Shown piece after piece: positions 1-9,507 of a stretch of DNA of 64,000 nucleotides (position 1 is the stretch's first letter; every line of letters begins with the position of its first letter). This DNA is from an uncultured Prevotella sp. (GTDB taxonomy: Bacteria; Bacteroidota; Bacteroidia; Bacteroidales; Bacteroidaceae): contig CAJOFE010000002.1 of NCBI GenBank assembly GCA_905233825.1, positions 62,001 to 126,000 on the forward strand. Reading direction: 5' to 3'. Under the pieces are notes generated by a model. That model was not told the origin of the DNA, searched no databases, and worked only from the letters and a program-made list of their open reading frames with translations. Made by a program: the position numbers and the translations under genes.

Positions 1-72
1 CTGAGCCGTTGCCAGGCTCAACGAGCAGAACGAAAAGAGGCACGTAAGGCCCAGTCGTAATGTTTTCTTCAT
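1..72 (-). CDS. 5' end of a secreted protein (cut by window edge)
   Basis: Only the first 24 codons are inside the window, read on the minus strand from an ATG at 72. They encode a clean signal peptide: basic MKK start, hydrophobic core (LGLTCLFSFCSLSLA) and a TAQ end that looks like a signal peptidase I site. A TACCTTTG promoter box lies about 30 bp upstream (104-111). It follows the enzyme operon in the same orientation but has its own promoter, so it may be another member of the polysaccharide locus. The product cannot be named from this fragment. Confidence 0.7.
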   Translation of the reverse strand, partial: MKKTLRLGLTCLFSFCSLSLATAQ

Positions 73-103
73 GTCATTGTGTTGTTAGTGAGTAAATTTG
101 GTG

Positions 104-111
104 CAAAGGTA
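104..111 (-). promoter_or_regulatory. Bacteroidota -7 promoter box (TACCTTTG)
   Basis: The minus strand reads TACCTTTG, matching the Bacteroidota sigma-ABfr -7 consensus TAnnTTTG, about 30 bp before the ATG of the truncated secreted gene. No clear -33 TTTG was seen. Confidence 0.6.
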
Positions 112-221
112 CAGAAAATCGCCCAAAAAAACATTTAATCATGTATCATGAATTATCAAATATGTTTCAAAGCACCCTGATTTGGGCGAAAAAAAACCAC
201 AAATGCAGAAAAATTATTTTT

Positions 222-327
222 GCACGCTCCAAAAAACTTTTTAGAGGCTCCAAAATAAATTTTGGACGCAGCAAAAATAATATTAGCACGGCGCAAAATC
301 TTTTCTGCACCGTGCTAACATCATTTG
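222..327. repeat. 21/22-bp degenerate tandem array, locus 1 (type A, 5 units)
   Basis: Five head-to-tail units start at 222 (22 bp), 244, 265, 286 and 307 (21 bp each). Each begins with G, a CG-rich 5-8 bp stretch (such as CACGCTCC or AGGCTCC) and continues with an A-rich then T-rich tail (AAAATAAATTTTG). The same unit type occurs near 25,566 and 61,425. The array starts about 30 bp downstream of the GH97 stop codon, and its last units contain the operon terminator hairpin. The rest of the 73-355 gap holds only AT-rich DNA and the promoter of the leftmost gene. Confidence 0.7.
284..317 (-). terminator. Intrinsic terminator of the glycosidase operon
   Basis: TAGCACGG (284-291) pairs with CCGTGCTA (310-317). 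On the minus strand the stem is followed by a T-rich run (ATATTATTTTTG), as expected for termination of the operon ending with GH97 at 356. Confidence 0.6.
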
Positions 328-355
328 CAAACCATTTGTTGCTAAAAGCAGAATC

Positions 356-2353
356 TTATATGGCGTCACCCACGATGAGGAAGGCACCGTTCTCGGGCAT
401 TGTGACGGGAAGGAGGAGCTTCTTCAGCTTCACGTCGGTCTGCTTGCCGACGAGCTGGGCATCGTCGGTATAGGTGGTGACGGTGGCTCCCTTGGCAAAG
501 AAGGGCGAGAGGTCGAGCTTCATGCTGACGGCCTCTTTCTGGGCACAGATGCCTGCCACGTACCACTTCGTGCCGCTGCGACGGGCGATGATGGCATAAC
601 GGCCGGGATAGCCGTCGATGAAACGAACCTCGTCCCATGTGGTGGGCACGTCCTTCATGAACTGCACGGCCCATTGAGGAGCGTCGGTGAGGTTGTTGGG
701 CGCCATGGCGAAGTGCTGCACGCTGCTCTGGAAGAGGACGGCGGTGGCCAGGGCGAAGACATCGCTGGTGCGGCGGATGGAGCCGTGCTGGTTGTCGGCG
801 TTGTAATACTTGTTGAGCGTAGAGCCGCCGAAGTCCATGGAGGCTACGACGTTGCGTATGAAGACGTGGGTGCAGGCGTTCTGGGCCTCGGCATCGCAAG
901 CGCCCTGTCCGAAGTGGAGGTTCTCGCTGGCGAGGACGGCCTCGGAGGCGACATAGTTAGGATACATGCGCTCCCAGCCGCGGGGCAGGGTGCAACCGTG
1001 GAAGATGCACTGGATGCCGAACTCGTTGGCATCGGTGAGGATGTCCTCGTAGAGCTGCATGGTGGGCTGCTTGTCGCCACCGAAGAAATCGACCTTGATG
1101 CCGAGAATGCCGTTCTTCTGCATCCATGCCATCTCAGCACGACGGGCAGCACTACGGTCCATCTTGTCCTTGGGGCTCTGCGGAGCGTCGTTCCAGGCTC
1201 CGTTGCTGTTGTACCAGAGGAAGAGGCCTACGCCCTTCGAGCGACCGTAGCGTGCCAGCTCCTCCATCTTCTCGTAGCCTATCTGCTTGTCCCAGAGGGC
1301 ATCGACGAGGACGCTGCGCCAGCCCATGGCGGCGGAGAAGTCGATGTAGCGCTTCTGCTCGTCGAAGTTGCAGCTGGAGTCCATGCCGATGATCCACGAC
1401 CAGGAGCCCTTGCCGTAGGTGTAGTCGCGCGATGCCTTGTACTTAGGCTGCACGAGGTCGTTGGCGACGGTGCTCTCGACGATGGGTGCGAGCGTGGTGC
1501 CGAGGGTGATGGTGCGCCAGGGCGTCTCACAGGGCAGCTTGACGGCGGCGGAGGTGGAGCCGAAGCCGTTGAGCTCGCCAGGCTGGGGGAAACCGATCTG
1601 ATAGTTCGTCCCACCATTGTTGAGCAGGCGGCAGGCCACGTAGTCGCCATCGGTACCGGTCTCGGAGATGAGCACCCAGCCCTTTTCCCCGTTTTTGAAC
1701 AGGCAGGGGAAGGAATAGCCGTTGCCCCAGCCGTTCTTACCAGGCTGGTCGTCGTAGGTATAACCGGTCTCGTAGGAAGGAGAGGTACGGGCGAAACCGC
1801 CCATAGGTCCTGACTGCGGGCAGAGGAAGGTGGTGGTGCCGTCGGGGAGCACGAAGCCGCTGGCCTCGCCCTCGATGATGGCGACGAGTGTCTCACCGCC
1901 ACGGCCGCGTTTCGGGCTGAGCTTGTAGCAGAAAGCCACGTCGCGGTTGCTGACGCGGAAGATGATGTCGAAGGCATTTCTACCGCCGCGACGCTGGTTG
2001 TCCTGCGCACCAGGCTCCTCGAAATGGCAGACGGCCTCGGTGGCCACGTAGTCGATATGGCTCTTTTTCCAGGTCTTCAGGTCGTAGCTGTCGGTGACGG
2101 TCTTCACGTCGCAGCTCTTCAAGGCGAGGTTCTGCGTCAGGTCGCCGATATTGGTCATCAGTCCGAGCGGCGAGCGCTCAATGAACGTGGCACCGTCGAG
2201 CGAGACCTGATAGGTGGGACGTCCGCCTTCGTCGTTTACTACTACCTCAATCTTGCCGTCGGGACTGTTGAAGCGTTTCTCTTCGGCCTGAGCCGCACTG
2301 GTTGCCACAAGCAGGGCAGCAGCGATACATAGTCTGTGGATTCTCATATACAT
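356..2353 (-). CDS. GH97 retaining alpha-galactosidase-type glycosidase
   Basis: Secreted or periplasmic glycoside hydrolase family 97 enzyme, full length for the family (665 residues). A signal peptide (RIHRLCIAAALLVATSAAQA) is followed by the N-terminal beta-sandwich (about 25-290) and a TIM-barrel (about 300-560). IKVDFFGG places an Asp near residue 422, where retaining GH97 enzymes carry the nucleophile; inverting SusB-type enzymes lack it. SEAVLASE near 471-477 holds the likely acid/base Glu. Known retaining members cleave alpha-D-galactosides, some also beta-L-arabinopyranosides. Beside GH95 and GH98 the likely substrate is terminal galactose on xylan side chains (inference). Last gene of a seven-gene operon, 37 bp after GH95. 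ATGs at 2353 and 2347 are both possible; the second gives an equally good signal peptide. Confidence 0.9.
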   Translation of the reverse strand: MYMRIHRLCIAAALLVATSAAQAEEKRFNSPDGKIEVVVNDEGGRPTYQVSLDGATFIERSPLGLMTNIGDLTQNLALKSCDVKTVTDSYDLKTWKKSHIDYVATEAVCHFEEPGAQDNQRRGGRNAFDIIFRVSNRDVAFCYKLSPKRGRGGETLVAIIEGEASGFVLPDGTTTFLCPQSGPMGGFARTSPSYETGYTYDDQPGKNGWGNGYSFPCLFKNGEKGWVLISETGTDGDYVACRLLNNGGTNYQIGFPQPGELNGFGSTSAAVKLPCETPWRTITLGTTLAPIVESTVANDLVQPKYKASRDYTYGKGSWSWIIGMDSSCNFDEQKRYIDFSAAMGWRSVLVDALWDKQIGYEKMEELARYGRSKGVGLFLWYNSNGAWNDAPQSPKDKMDRSAARRAEMAWMQKNGILGIKVDFFGGDKQPTMQLYEDILTDANEFGIQCIFHGCTLPRGWERMYPNYVASEAVLASENLHFGQGACDAEAQNACTHVFIRNVVASMDFGGSTLNKYYNADNQHGSIRRTSDVFALATAVLFQSSVQHFAMAPNNLTDAPQWAVQFMKDVPTTWDEVRFIDGYPGRYAIIARRSGTKWYVAGICAQKEAVSMKLDLSPFFAKGATVTTYTDDAQLVGKQTDVKLKKLLLPVTMPENGAFLIVGDAI

Positions 2354-2412
2354 TATTATTATTTAATTATTATTATTTAATTCTCAAATCTCAATTCTCC
2401 ATTGTAAAGGTG
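2354..2412. repeat. Heptamer-type AT-rich repeats filling the GH95-GH97 junction
   Basis: On the plus strand a 14-bp unit (TTATTATTATTTAA) is followed by 7-bp units TTCTCAA and ATCTCAA. The GH95 stop codon (2391-2393) lies inside this repeat. Similar repeats fill several other junctions in the window. Confidence 0.6.
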
Positions 2413-4892
2413 TAGGTGCCCCCGGCCTTCGTGTCGATGTCGTACTCATAGACGGTGCGGACGGGCAGTGTGCTGAAGTCTTTCAGCTCAGAGGAATGCA
2501 GGGGCTGGCGGATGTCGGCAGGGGCAAACAGCGGATTGGGACACGGACCCGAGGCGGGGCGGACTCCCCTACCCCGCAACGGCCAGTAGGAGCGCAGGCG
2601 CAGCGTGCCGCCAATGGTAGAGCGGACGACTGCGGAGCGCAGCTTCCCTTCGCTCCACACCTCATCAACCACAAAGCCGCCACGGGCACGCAGGCCTTTG
2701 ACCTCGCCCTCGGCCCATACGTCGGGCACAGCGGGCAACAGGTGCACGGCACCGTCGTGACTCTGCAGCAGCATCTCGCAGATGCCTGCCGAGCAGCCGA
2801 AGTTACCGTCGATCTGGAAAGGCGGATGGGCATCGAACAAGTTGGGATAGGTGCGGCCGTCGGGATACTGACGGGCGGAACGGTCGTCGGGCAGCAGGTG
2901 GAGCATGTTCTTCACAATGGTGAAGGCATGATTGCCGTCGAGCATGCGCGCCCAGAAATTAATCTTCCAGCCCAGGCTCCAGCCAGTGGCCATGTCGCCA
3001 CGCTGCTTCAGCGTGTTGGCAGCAGCTGTGAAGAGGTCGGGGTGGGTATAGGGTGAAATCTGGTTCGAGGGATAGAGGCCATAGAGATGGGAGATGTGAC
3101 GGTGCTCGTCACGGGGATTGTCGCCGTCGATGAGCCACTCCTGCAGCTGGCCGTAGCGGCCTACCTGCATGGGGGGAAGCTCGGAGAGGTGGGAAGCGAG
3201 GAGTTCACGGTAGGACTCGTCCATACCCAGCACCTCGGTGGCTTTCTGCGTCTGCGAGAGCACGTCGAAAGCTATCTGGTTGTCCATCGTGGAACCGGCA
3301 GTGACGGTGGTGCGCTTGCCCATAGGACCATGTTCGGGCGACACGGTGGGCACCGTGACGAGCCAGCCGGCAGCCTGCTTCACCTCGCCCGTAGCAGGAT
3401 AGGTCTGCAGGTAGTCCATCAGGAAGTCGGCAGCGCCCTTGAGCACAGGATAGTAATCGGCCAGGAACTGCTTGTCGCCGGTGTAGAGATAATGCTGCCA
3501 GATGTGGGTGGTGAGCCAGGCGCCGCCCGTGGGGAACATGCCCCAGGTGGTGCCGTCGATGGGCCCTGCCACACGCCAGAGGTCGGTGTTGTGATGAGCC
3601 ACCCAACCACGGCAGCCATACATGTCGGCAGCGGTCTTAGTACCCGTCTCGCTCAGGTCGCGGGTCATGGTAAACAAAGGTTCCTGCGTCTCGGCGATAT
3701 TTCCCACGAGGGCAGGCCAGTAGTTCATCTCGGCATTGATGTTGATGGTGTACTTCGAGTCCCATGGAGCATTGACCTGCGCATTCCACACGCCCTGTAG
3801 GTTGGCGGGCTGACCGCCGGGCTGCGACGAGGAGATGAGCAGGTAGCGGCCGTACTGCATCATGAGCGACACCATGTCCATGTCGCTGCCATCGGCAAAG
3901 GCAGCCAGACGCTTGTCGGTCTCCAAGGAAGAGGTCTCCGACTTCGGCAGGGTCAGCACGACGCGGTCGTATTGCTCCTTGTATTTCTTCAGATGAGCCT
4001 TCAGCAGCTTGTCGTAGCTCTTGCCCGTCACGCCGGCCAGCGTCTGGTTTGTCTTCTCTGTGGGATGACCGCCGACATCGTGGTAGTTTACAAAGTTGGT
4101 GGCGGCAGTAATCAGTAACAGGGCCGTCGTGGCATTCTTTACAGAGATTGTCTTTTTGTTATTGTCTGTCACCTTGCCGTCGGCCTTCACATATACATTG
4201 CTTACGGCTTTCAGGCCGGAAGGGATGCCTTCATGCTCTACGCCATTGACGGTGGTGAAAAGCTGGGCGTCAGTCCAACCATCGGCATACCCGTCAATCT
4301 TGCCTACCAAAGCTTCTTGGTCTGCTATCTGCAACGGAGAGGTGAAATCTACGTCGAAAGACAGCGCGCCCTTCTTGTCGGCCTTCAAACGGACTACGAC
4401 AACATTGTCGGCCTGCGAGGCAAAGACGGTGCGCTCATAGCCCACACCCTGGCAGACGTAACGCGTGGTAGCCAAGGCATTACCGAGGTTCAGCTCGCGG
4501 TAATAACCGGTCACGTCCTTGTGCCCCAACGTCAGCTTCAGGCTGCCCAGCGGCAGGTATTTCATGCCATGGGGACCTTTGAAGAAGTATTTGTCGATGA
4601 GTTGGTGGGCGTCATCCTCCTTGCCGTCGAAGATGAGCTGCCGCACCTCCTGCAGGTGGGCTTTGGCCTCAGGGCTGTCGTTATTATGCGGGGAACCGCT
4701 CCAGAAGGTCTCTTCATTCAGCTGAATCTCCTCGGTATCGGTACCGCCATAGATCATGGCACCTAGATGGGAGTTACCAACGGGCAAAGCTTCCAGCCAG
4801 TGAGAGGCGGGATGGCTGTACCACAACTTGTGCTCCTGCGCAACAGCAGTCATCGCCCAGCACAAAAGGGCTGCAATCAGTATCTTCTTCAT
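2391..4892 (-). CDS. GH95 alpha-L-fucosidase / alpha-L-galactosidase
   Basis: Glycoside hydrolase family 95, 833 residues, normal length. Signal peptide [19 protein letters not shown]. The N-terminal domain carries the family hallmarks [18 protein letters not shown] and [11 protein letters not shown]. The (alpha/alpha)6 barrel shows NLQGVWNAQ, the [12 protein letters not shown] block with the catalytic Asn pair, and [11 protein letters not shown] with the catalytic Asp. GH95 inverts alpha-1,2-L-fucosides; members in Bacteroides xylan loci act on alpha-L-galactose instead. With GH98, GH31 and GH43 in the same operon, L-galactose on glucuronoarabinoxylan is plausible, but xyloglucan- or pectin-type fucose cannot be excluded. 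Lies 20 bp after the GH43-CBM6 gene. Confidence 0.92.
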   Translation of the reverse strand: MKKILIAALLCWAMTAVAQEHKLWYSHPASHWLEALPVGNSHLGAMIYGGTDTEEIQLNEETFWSGSPHNNDSPEAKAHLQEVRQLIFDGKEDDAHQLIDKYFFKGPHGMKYLPLGSLKLTLGHKDVTGYYRELNLGNALATTRYVCQGVGYERTVFASQADNVVVVRLKADKKGALSFDVDFTSPLQIADQEALVGKIDGYADGWTDAQLFTTVNGVEHEGIPSGLKAVSNVYVKADGKVTDNNKKTISVKNATTALLLITAATNFVNYHDVGGHPTEKTNQTLAGVTGKSYDKLLKAHLKKYKEQYDRVVLTLPKSETSSLETDKRLAAFADGSDMDMVSLMMQYGRYLLISSSQPGGQPANLQGVWNAQVNAPWDSKYTININAEMNYWPALVGNIAETQEPLFTMTRDLSETGTKTAADMYGCRGWVAHHNTDLWRVAGPIDGTTWGMFPTGGAWLTTHIWQHYLYTGDKQFLADYYPVLKGAADFLMDYLQTYPATGEVKQAAGWLVTVPTVSPEHGPMGKRTTVTAGSTMDNQIAFDVLSQTQKATEVLGMDESYRELLASHLSELPPMQVGRYGQLQEWLIDGDNPRDEHRHISHLYGLYPSNQISPYTHPDLFTAAANTLKQRGDMATGWSLGWKINFWARMLDGNHAFTIVKNMLHLLPDDRSARQYPDGRTYPNLFDAHPPFQIDGNFGCSAGICEMLLQSHDGAVHLLPAVPDVWAEGEVKGLRARGGFVVDEVWSEGKLRSAVVRSTIGGTLRLRSYWPLRGRGVRPASGPCPNPLFAPADIRQPLHSSELKDFSTLPVRTVYEYDIDTKAGGTYTFTMEN

Positions 4893-4917
4893 CGTTTTAT
4901 TATTTTACTATTTTACT
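4893..4917. repeat. Octamer-type repeat in the GH43-GH95 junction
   Basis: On the minus strand AGTAAAAT, AGTAAAAT and AATAAAAC run from the GH43 stop codon (4913-4915) almost to the GH95 ATG. Confidence 0.5.
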
Positions 4918-6334
4918 TTTCAAACTTCCACCAGTCGAAGTTAAACAGCTTGGCGCCTTTGTTGCCCCTGAAAGTAAAGAAGAGGTCGTGCTTACCAATG
5001 ACAGAAGGCTGTACGTCGGCCTTCAACGTCTGCCAAGCTTCCCATCCACCAGTACGCGGTACCTCCAGATGAACAATGCGCTGACCCCTAAGACTATCGA
5101 GATGCACCTCCAAGCTACCACCCTGCAAAGCAGAGGCTACGGCAGCCGTGAAACTACGGGGCGACTGCTCGCCGAAATCCACTTCACGCACCTTGATATA
5201 GTCACTATTCTGGATATCGCTAACGAAGACACCCGTCTGGTCGTTGTTCTCAGCCTTCACGCCGAGGGAGAAAGCCATCGTCTCAGCCTCCACACGCTGG
5301 TAGGGACTGAGCGTACCAATGGGGGCAACACCCTCATCGGTATGATGGATGATGGGGAAGGTGCCATCGTCGTTGTATTTGAACTCCTCTACAGCAACGC
5401 TACGACCAAAACCTCCGCCACCAGGCAGCTTACCCGTGTGATAGAAGAAATAGCTGTGACCTTTGAAGTCGGCCACGCCACAGTGGTTGGTAAACGACTT
5501 GGTATCTTCCAGCGGCATGATCTCACCCCGATAGGTCCAAGGACCCTCGAACGAAGGAGCCGTGCTATAAGCAATATGCTCAGGAACACCACCGGCGGCA
5601 TAGAGCAGGTAATAGAGCGGCTGCACCTTCTTGGCGGGCTTTCCCTTCTTGTTGAGCGGGAAAACATCGCGGCGAAGAATCCAGGGGCCTTCGGTATAGG
5701 TATCTTTGTACTTCACGTCACGCTCACGCTCCTTCATGTTGGGGGCACCGAAGCCCTCGACGGTCTGATTGACCTGCTTTACCTCACCATCGAAAGAAAG
5801 CATGTCGGCATTCAATTTGCCATAGTTGATGGTGGGATTGCCCCAGAAGAGCCATGCCTGCCCGTCATCATCGATGAAAACGGTAGGGTCGATGTTATCC
5901 CAGCTGCCATTATCGAAGAGCGGCTTACCCAGAGCATCGCTAAAAGGTCCCGTCGGAGTATCGGCCACTGCCACACCAACAGCCATACCACCGCTGAGCT
6001 TAGAGTGGGCACAGATATACCAGTAGAACTTTCCATTTCGCTCAATACACTGCGAGGCCCAGGCACGGTCGTCGGCCCAGGAGAAGCTGGCCAAGCTCAG
6101 CAACGGCCCGTGATCAGTCCAGTTAGCCATGTCGGCACTGGAATAGACACGCCACTCGTACATCCAGAAAAAGTCAGCGCGGTCTTCATCGTGACCAGTA
6201 TAGACATACACCTTGTCGCCATAAACCATCGGCGCAGGATCGCTGGTAAACCACGTCTGCACAAAAGGATTTTGCGCTACGCTAAATGATAAATGAAAAA
6301 TGATAAATGACAAACTTAATAGCAACCTTCTCAT
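4913..6334 (-). CDS. GH43 arabinofuranosidase/xylosidase with C-terminal CBM6
   Basis: Secreted five-bladed beta-propeller glycosidase (473 residues). The GH43 triad is visible: Asp near 32 (TSDPAPMV), Asp near 149 (WDNIDPTVF) and Glu near 215 (TYTEGPWI). Residues about 350-473 form a CBM6-like beta-sandwich starting YQRVEAETMAFS and ending LFNFDWWKFE. GH43 enzymes of this build remove arabinofuranose or xylose from xylan or arabinan; the subfamily cannot be fixed by eye. Starts 5 bp after the GH98 stop. The signal peptide (LLLSLSFIIFHLSFSVAQ) is encoded by a perfect-period 7-bp repeat (6284-6314), the same family as in the upstream susC gene. Confidence 0.88.
   Translation of the reverse strand: MRRLLLSLSFIIFHLSFSVAQNPFVQTWFTSDPAPMVYGDKVYVYTGHDEDRADFFWMYEWRVYSSADMANWTDHGPLLSLASFSWADDRAWASQCIERNGKFYWYICAHSKLSGGMAVGVAVADTPTGPFSDALGKPLFDNGSWDNIDPTVFIDDDGQAWLFWGNPTINYGKLNADMLSFDGEVKQVNQTVEGFGAPNMKERERDVKYKDTYTEGPWILRRDVFPLNKKGKPAKKVQPLYYLLYAAGGVPEHIAYSTAPSFEGPWTYRGEIMPLEDTKSFTNHCGVADFKGHSYFFYHTGKLPGGGGFGRSVAVEEFKYNDDGTFPIIHHTDEGVAPIGTLSPYQRVEAETMAFSLGVKAENNDQTGVFVSDIQNSDYIKVREVDFGEQSPRSFTAAVASALQGGSLEVHLDSLRGQRIVHLEVPRTGGWEAWQTLKADVQPSVIGKHDLFFTFRGNKGAKLFNFDWWKFEK
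6284..6314. repeat. Heptamer repeat inside the GH43 signal-peptide codons
   Basis: The minus strand reads in 7-bp units TTTGTC, ATTTATC, ATTTTTC, ATTTATC and ATTTAGC. It encodes the hydrophobic core LSFIIFHLSFS. The susC signal peptide at 39,651-39,682 uses the same repeat family. Confidence 0.75.
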
Positions 6335-6339
6335 ATCTT

Positions 6340-9300
6340 TTACTTTTTAATGATTTTCCTGGTTCTTCCATCGGCCGTACGCACAATATTCAGGCCACGA
6401 CCCAGTTGCTGGCGCTCACGACCGGAGGCATCGTAGATAGTCACGTGCTCGCTGTCAGTAGCATCGACCAACTGGATGCCGGCAGGTGTGGTGTTGTTCA
6501 GGCGGCTCTCCAACAAAAGGAACTCATGCATGCCGCCACTCGTCGTCTGGTCGGTGAAACTAATGACGTATTTCCCCTTTTCTGTGACAGAGAACTCCAG
6601 CGTGTATTCTTTGGCCGACGAGAGATTAGCCGCAGTATTACCGCCAGCATTCGGCGTAGCAGTATAGACGGGACTGGAGGCAAGGGCCGAGCCTGTACTG
6701 GCTGACAGCACCTGCACCTTGTACTTCGGGGTTTCCTTCCATGCCGCCATGGCAAAGGTCAGCACGTATGTACCAGGTTCCAAGTTCAACGGGTAGGCAT
6801 TCTGACGGCCATATTCTGCACGGTCGTCACGCCAGTAGAGTGCCTTGCCCTGATAGCCTGCAAAGCCGCTGAAGGTGCGTGCGCCCTGGCTGTAATTGTT
6901 CGGATATTCATGCACCTCGTTGCTTCCCTGTACACAGCGCCATCCTGGGGGAATAGTGCCCGTTGCAACACTGGCGAAATCGAGCTTATAGACGCTCGTA
7001 GCATCGACAAAGACTGGCACCATCGTCACATTGTCATTAGGCATGACAAAGGTAATGTCGCCCTCATCGCTCACAGCGATGGTCTTCTCCATCGTAAAGA
7101 ACACGGAGTTCACCACCCGCAGTTGCTTCAGCGTATAACCCTGGGCAGGGTTCACGCTCAGGGTGATGGTGTCGCCTTCGGCAGCCTCGGCCTTATCAGC
7201 AATGACGGTGCCATTCTCGGCTTCACGAATATTGACAGCATACTTCATCGGCTCCACATCGGCAGGACGATAGCTCACTTGGTCGATGTACATAGGCAGT
7301 GCCCCGCTATTGGTGATAATGAAGTTGTTCTTACCCTCGTTCATCACTCCTTCCACGGTGGCCCAACGCCACTCGTTCGTAGCTGTTTTCTCGCATCTTA
7401 CCGTCTTCTTCGTGCCGTTTACGGTAACGGAAATATTGCCAGCCTTCGTGGCACAGGTATAGCGTACGCTGATGACATAGTCGCCCTCCTGCCCTGCTTT
7501 CAGATTCAGCTGATGGCGCAGAGCTCCGGCACTGTTCGTTCCCATATCGACAAAGCCATTACCAGCATGACCACGTACGCTATTATACCAACCATAAGGA
7601 TCGGTACAACAGCTTTTCACGTTCTTGAAGTCCATATCCTCAGCCTCGATGAGTATCTCACGACGACTGAGAGCAGGCTGCAGGGGTAGAGAAAGTGGCT
7701 GCAGGGCAATGGCGTCGGTAGCGGTCTCCTCTATAGTCCTATCACCGGTACAGCTGATGCTCACATCTACGCCACCACAATGCTTCACGGACAAAGTATA
7801 AGTCTTAGCCTCAGCATCATAGCTGCCCTCAGCACTACCCTTAGCCGTACTGTGCAGGCTGAAGGTATGGGTAGGCTCGGCATTAACACCCTTGATGGTG
7901 ATGATATCAGTACGTAAGGCCGTACTATCGGTACGGTAGTTGTTCAAGTAAAAGTCAATATGGTCGGCGTACTCACGTACCAAACCGCTTGATAACTTGT
8001 CGTACTGCAGTTCCAGCGTATCACAAGTGTTGTACACCAAAGGAATGGTTGCCGAAGCCGATTTCTTCTTGTTTAAGTAGGTGTAGGGTGTATAGGTAAC
8101 CAGCTGGTTGCGATAGCGGTTCACGTAAAGGTCGCCCGTGCTCACCTCGGGATATTGTTCATTGAAATCGGCCTGCTTCTTTGCCGTCGTGCTCCAACGC
8201 GAGGTATAGTTGCTTTTCTTTACCTGCAAGGGGATGGCCTTGGAAGCATCATCGTAGAGTCCTATTACCATGGGGATGGCACCGTAGCGGCCTGTCTTCT
8301 TGAAATAGCAGAAATTATCCATCCATTGACCATTGCCACGGTTGAAGGGGTCGGTCTGCTTGTAGAGCCCATCATAGAGGTTGCCCCAGGTGGCATATTT
8401 GTCCTCGTCGCTGCCGCTACTCTTATCATTGATAATTACAATCTTTGTCTTACCAACCACCTCCTCACGGGTAGGGATGTAAATAGTGCCATCGAGCACC
8501 TTACGGAACATGTCAATCCACACGCCGTCCATATTGGGGAAACGCTGCCATTTGCGGCGCTGATAACCATCGACGGTAGTTTTGTTTACCTCGTGCATGC
8601 ACTCCTCGCTCCAGGTCAGCTCCGGACCGTCCCACACGGCACCGCCATTGACGGCCATCTGCTCCATTACCGTGGCGATACCAGCAGCCCCTGGATATTT
8701 TTTTCCATGCCCATCACCCAGAATGGCATCCAAAGCTCCATTCCAGCCACAGTTGTCATAGCGCACACCATAGTTCTTCGTCAAACCGCTAATGAACGGG
8801 CCGAAAGTGACGCTCTCGTTATTGTAGAAGCACGAGCTGGTGGTGTATTTATAGAGGAAAAGAATGTTCTCGGGGTACTGCTGACAGGCATTGAAGAAGT
8901 TCTTGTCGCGCTTCAGCTCGCCAATGGGATTCAGCGGGTGACTCCAGATATTACCACAGAACGACACAGTGAGGAAGCCGCCATACTGATGAGACATCTC
9001 CACCAGCTTGCCAAATAGCGCCCAGCGACTGGTCTGCGTACTGCTACTCTTGTCGCCTGGCTCATCGAAGCCCCAGAACTGCTCGGCATAGTTCCAACCT
9101 AAGAAATTAGGGAATTGCTTGAAGAAATACTCAAACGTCACCAAGTCGTCATCCTGTATATGGGTATGTCCGCCAGAAGCCGGCTGACAAGAGAACCACA
9201 CGCCGTTCTGCTGACACACCGTGCCCCATGACTTATAGGTCTGGAAGGCATTCTGCGGCATTTTATAGACGTTCTTCTCCTTGTCGTACTGGCAGGAGAG

Positions 9301-9492
9301 GCTCAGGTTGAAACACACGTAGGGACGTATATCCTCTGGAATGAGGTCAATAATCTTTTGCGGGTCAGCCTTGTACCACACATCCACATGGATGAACCAC
9401 AAAGGATGCTGGCTGTCGATAGGACGGCGTGTCTGCGCCTTCACCGAAAGAACGGCGAGAAGCATACACGTTATAATGAACCATTTCTTCAT
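6340..9492 (-). CDS. GH98 endo-glycanase (probable endo-xylanase), multimodular, T9SS-type tail
   Basis: Large secreted enzyme (1050 residues). After the signal peptide (MKKWFIITCMLLAVLSVKAQ) comes a GH98 catalytic domain (about 24-590) with WFIHVDVWYKADPQKIIDLI, NFLGWNYAEQFWGFDE, YDNCGWNG and WDGPELTWSEE. Known GH98 enzymes cleave blood-group beta-1,4-galactosides or, in Bacteroides complex-xylan loci, beta-1,4-xylan; the neighbours favour xylan (inference). Downstream are a CBM6/35-like sandwich (about 610-755, ILIEAEDMDF...), a small repeat module ending FVMPNDNVTMVPVF (about 760-840), another sandwich (about 845-1000) and a sorting-type tail (IYDASGRERQQ...GLNIVRTADGR). This is the only backbone-cleaving candidate in the window. 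The gap from the GH31 gene is 15 bp. Confidence 0.88.
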   Translation of the reverse strand: MKKWFIITCMLLAVLSVKAQTRRPIDSQHPLWFIHVDVWYKADPQKIIDLIPEDIRPYVCFNLSLSCQYDKEKNVYKMPQNAFQTYKSWGTVCQQNGVWFSCQPASGGHTHIQDDDLVTFEYFFKQFPNFLGWNYAEQFWGFDEPGDKSSSTQTSRWALFGKLVEMSHQYGGFLTVSFCGNIWSHPLNPIGELKRDKNFFNACQQYPENILFLYKYTTSSCFYNNESVTFGPFISGLTKNYGVRYDNCGWNGALDAILGDGHGKKYPGAAGIATVMEQMAVNGGAVWDGPELTWSEECMHEVNKTTVDGYQRRKWQRFPNMDGVWIDMFRKVLDGTIYIPTREEVVGKTKIVIINDKSSGSDEDKYATWGNLYDGLYKQTDPFNRGNGQWMDNFCYFKKTGRYGAIPMVIGLYDDASKAIPLQVKKSNYTSRWSTTAKKQADFNEQYPEVSTGDLYVNRYRNQLVTYTPYTYLNKKKSASATIPLVYNTCDTLELQYDKLSSGLVREYADHIDFYLNNYRTDSTALRTDIITIKGVNAEPTHTFSLHSTAKGSAEGSYDAEAKTYTLSVKHCGGVDVSISCTGDRTIEETATDAIALQPLSLPLQPALSRREILIEAEDMDFKNVKSCCTDPYGWYNSVRGHAGNGFVDMGTNSAGALRHQLNLKAGQEGDYVISVRYTCATKAGNISVTVNGTKKTVRCEKTATNEWRWATVEGVMNEGKNNFIITNSGALPMYIDQVSYRPADVEPMKYAVNIREAENGTVIADKAEAAEGDTITLSVNPAQGYTLKQLRVVNSVFFTMEKTIAVSDEGDITFVMPNDNVTMVPVFVDATSVYKLDFASVATGTIPPGWRCVQGSNEVHEYPNNYSQGARTFSGFAGYQGKALYWRDDRAEYGRQNAYPLNLEPGTYVLTFAMAAWKETPKYKVQVLSASTGSALASSPVYTATPNAGGNTAANLSSAKEYTLEFSVTEKGKYVISFTDQTTSGGMHEFLLLESRLNNTTPAGIQLVDATDSEHVTIYDASGRERQQLGRGLNIVRTADGRTRKIIKK

Positions 9493-9507
9493 CTTTTATT
9501 TTACTCC

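Noticed and set aside
222..327. CRISPR array at the 21-bp repeats
   Set aside because: Units abut each other with no unique spacers, all are degenerate, and no cas gene is present.
141..473. 110-codon plus-strand frame over the first repeat array
   Set aside because: It translates the 21-bp repeat in 7-residue steps (FARSKKL, FRGSKIN) and runs into the antisense of GH97. The repeats explain the frame.
674..1813. 379-codon plus-strand open frame opposite the GH97 gene
   Set aside because: It lies wholly antisense to a clear GH97 gene and is rich in low-complexity Val/Gly/Glu, as expected from the reverse of GC-rich coding DNA.
2560..2620. Repeat element insertion in GH95 (segment [20 protein letters not shown])
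   Set aside because: It first looked like the GC-rich repeats, but GH95 proteins normally have a similar A-x-G-x-NPNP(L/F) segment at this place, so it is probably native.
4988..6289. 433-codon plus-strand open frame opposite GH43-CBM6
   Set aside because: Antisense to a gene with a complete catalytic triad; no recognisable domain.
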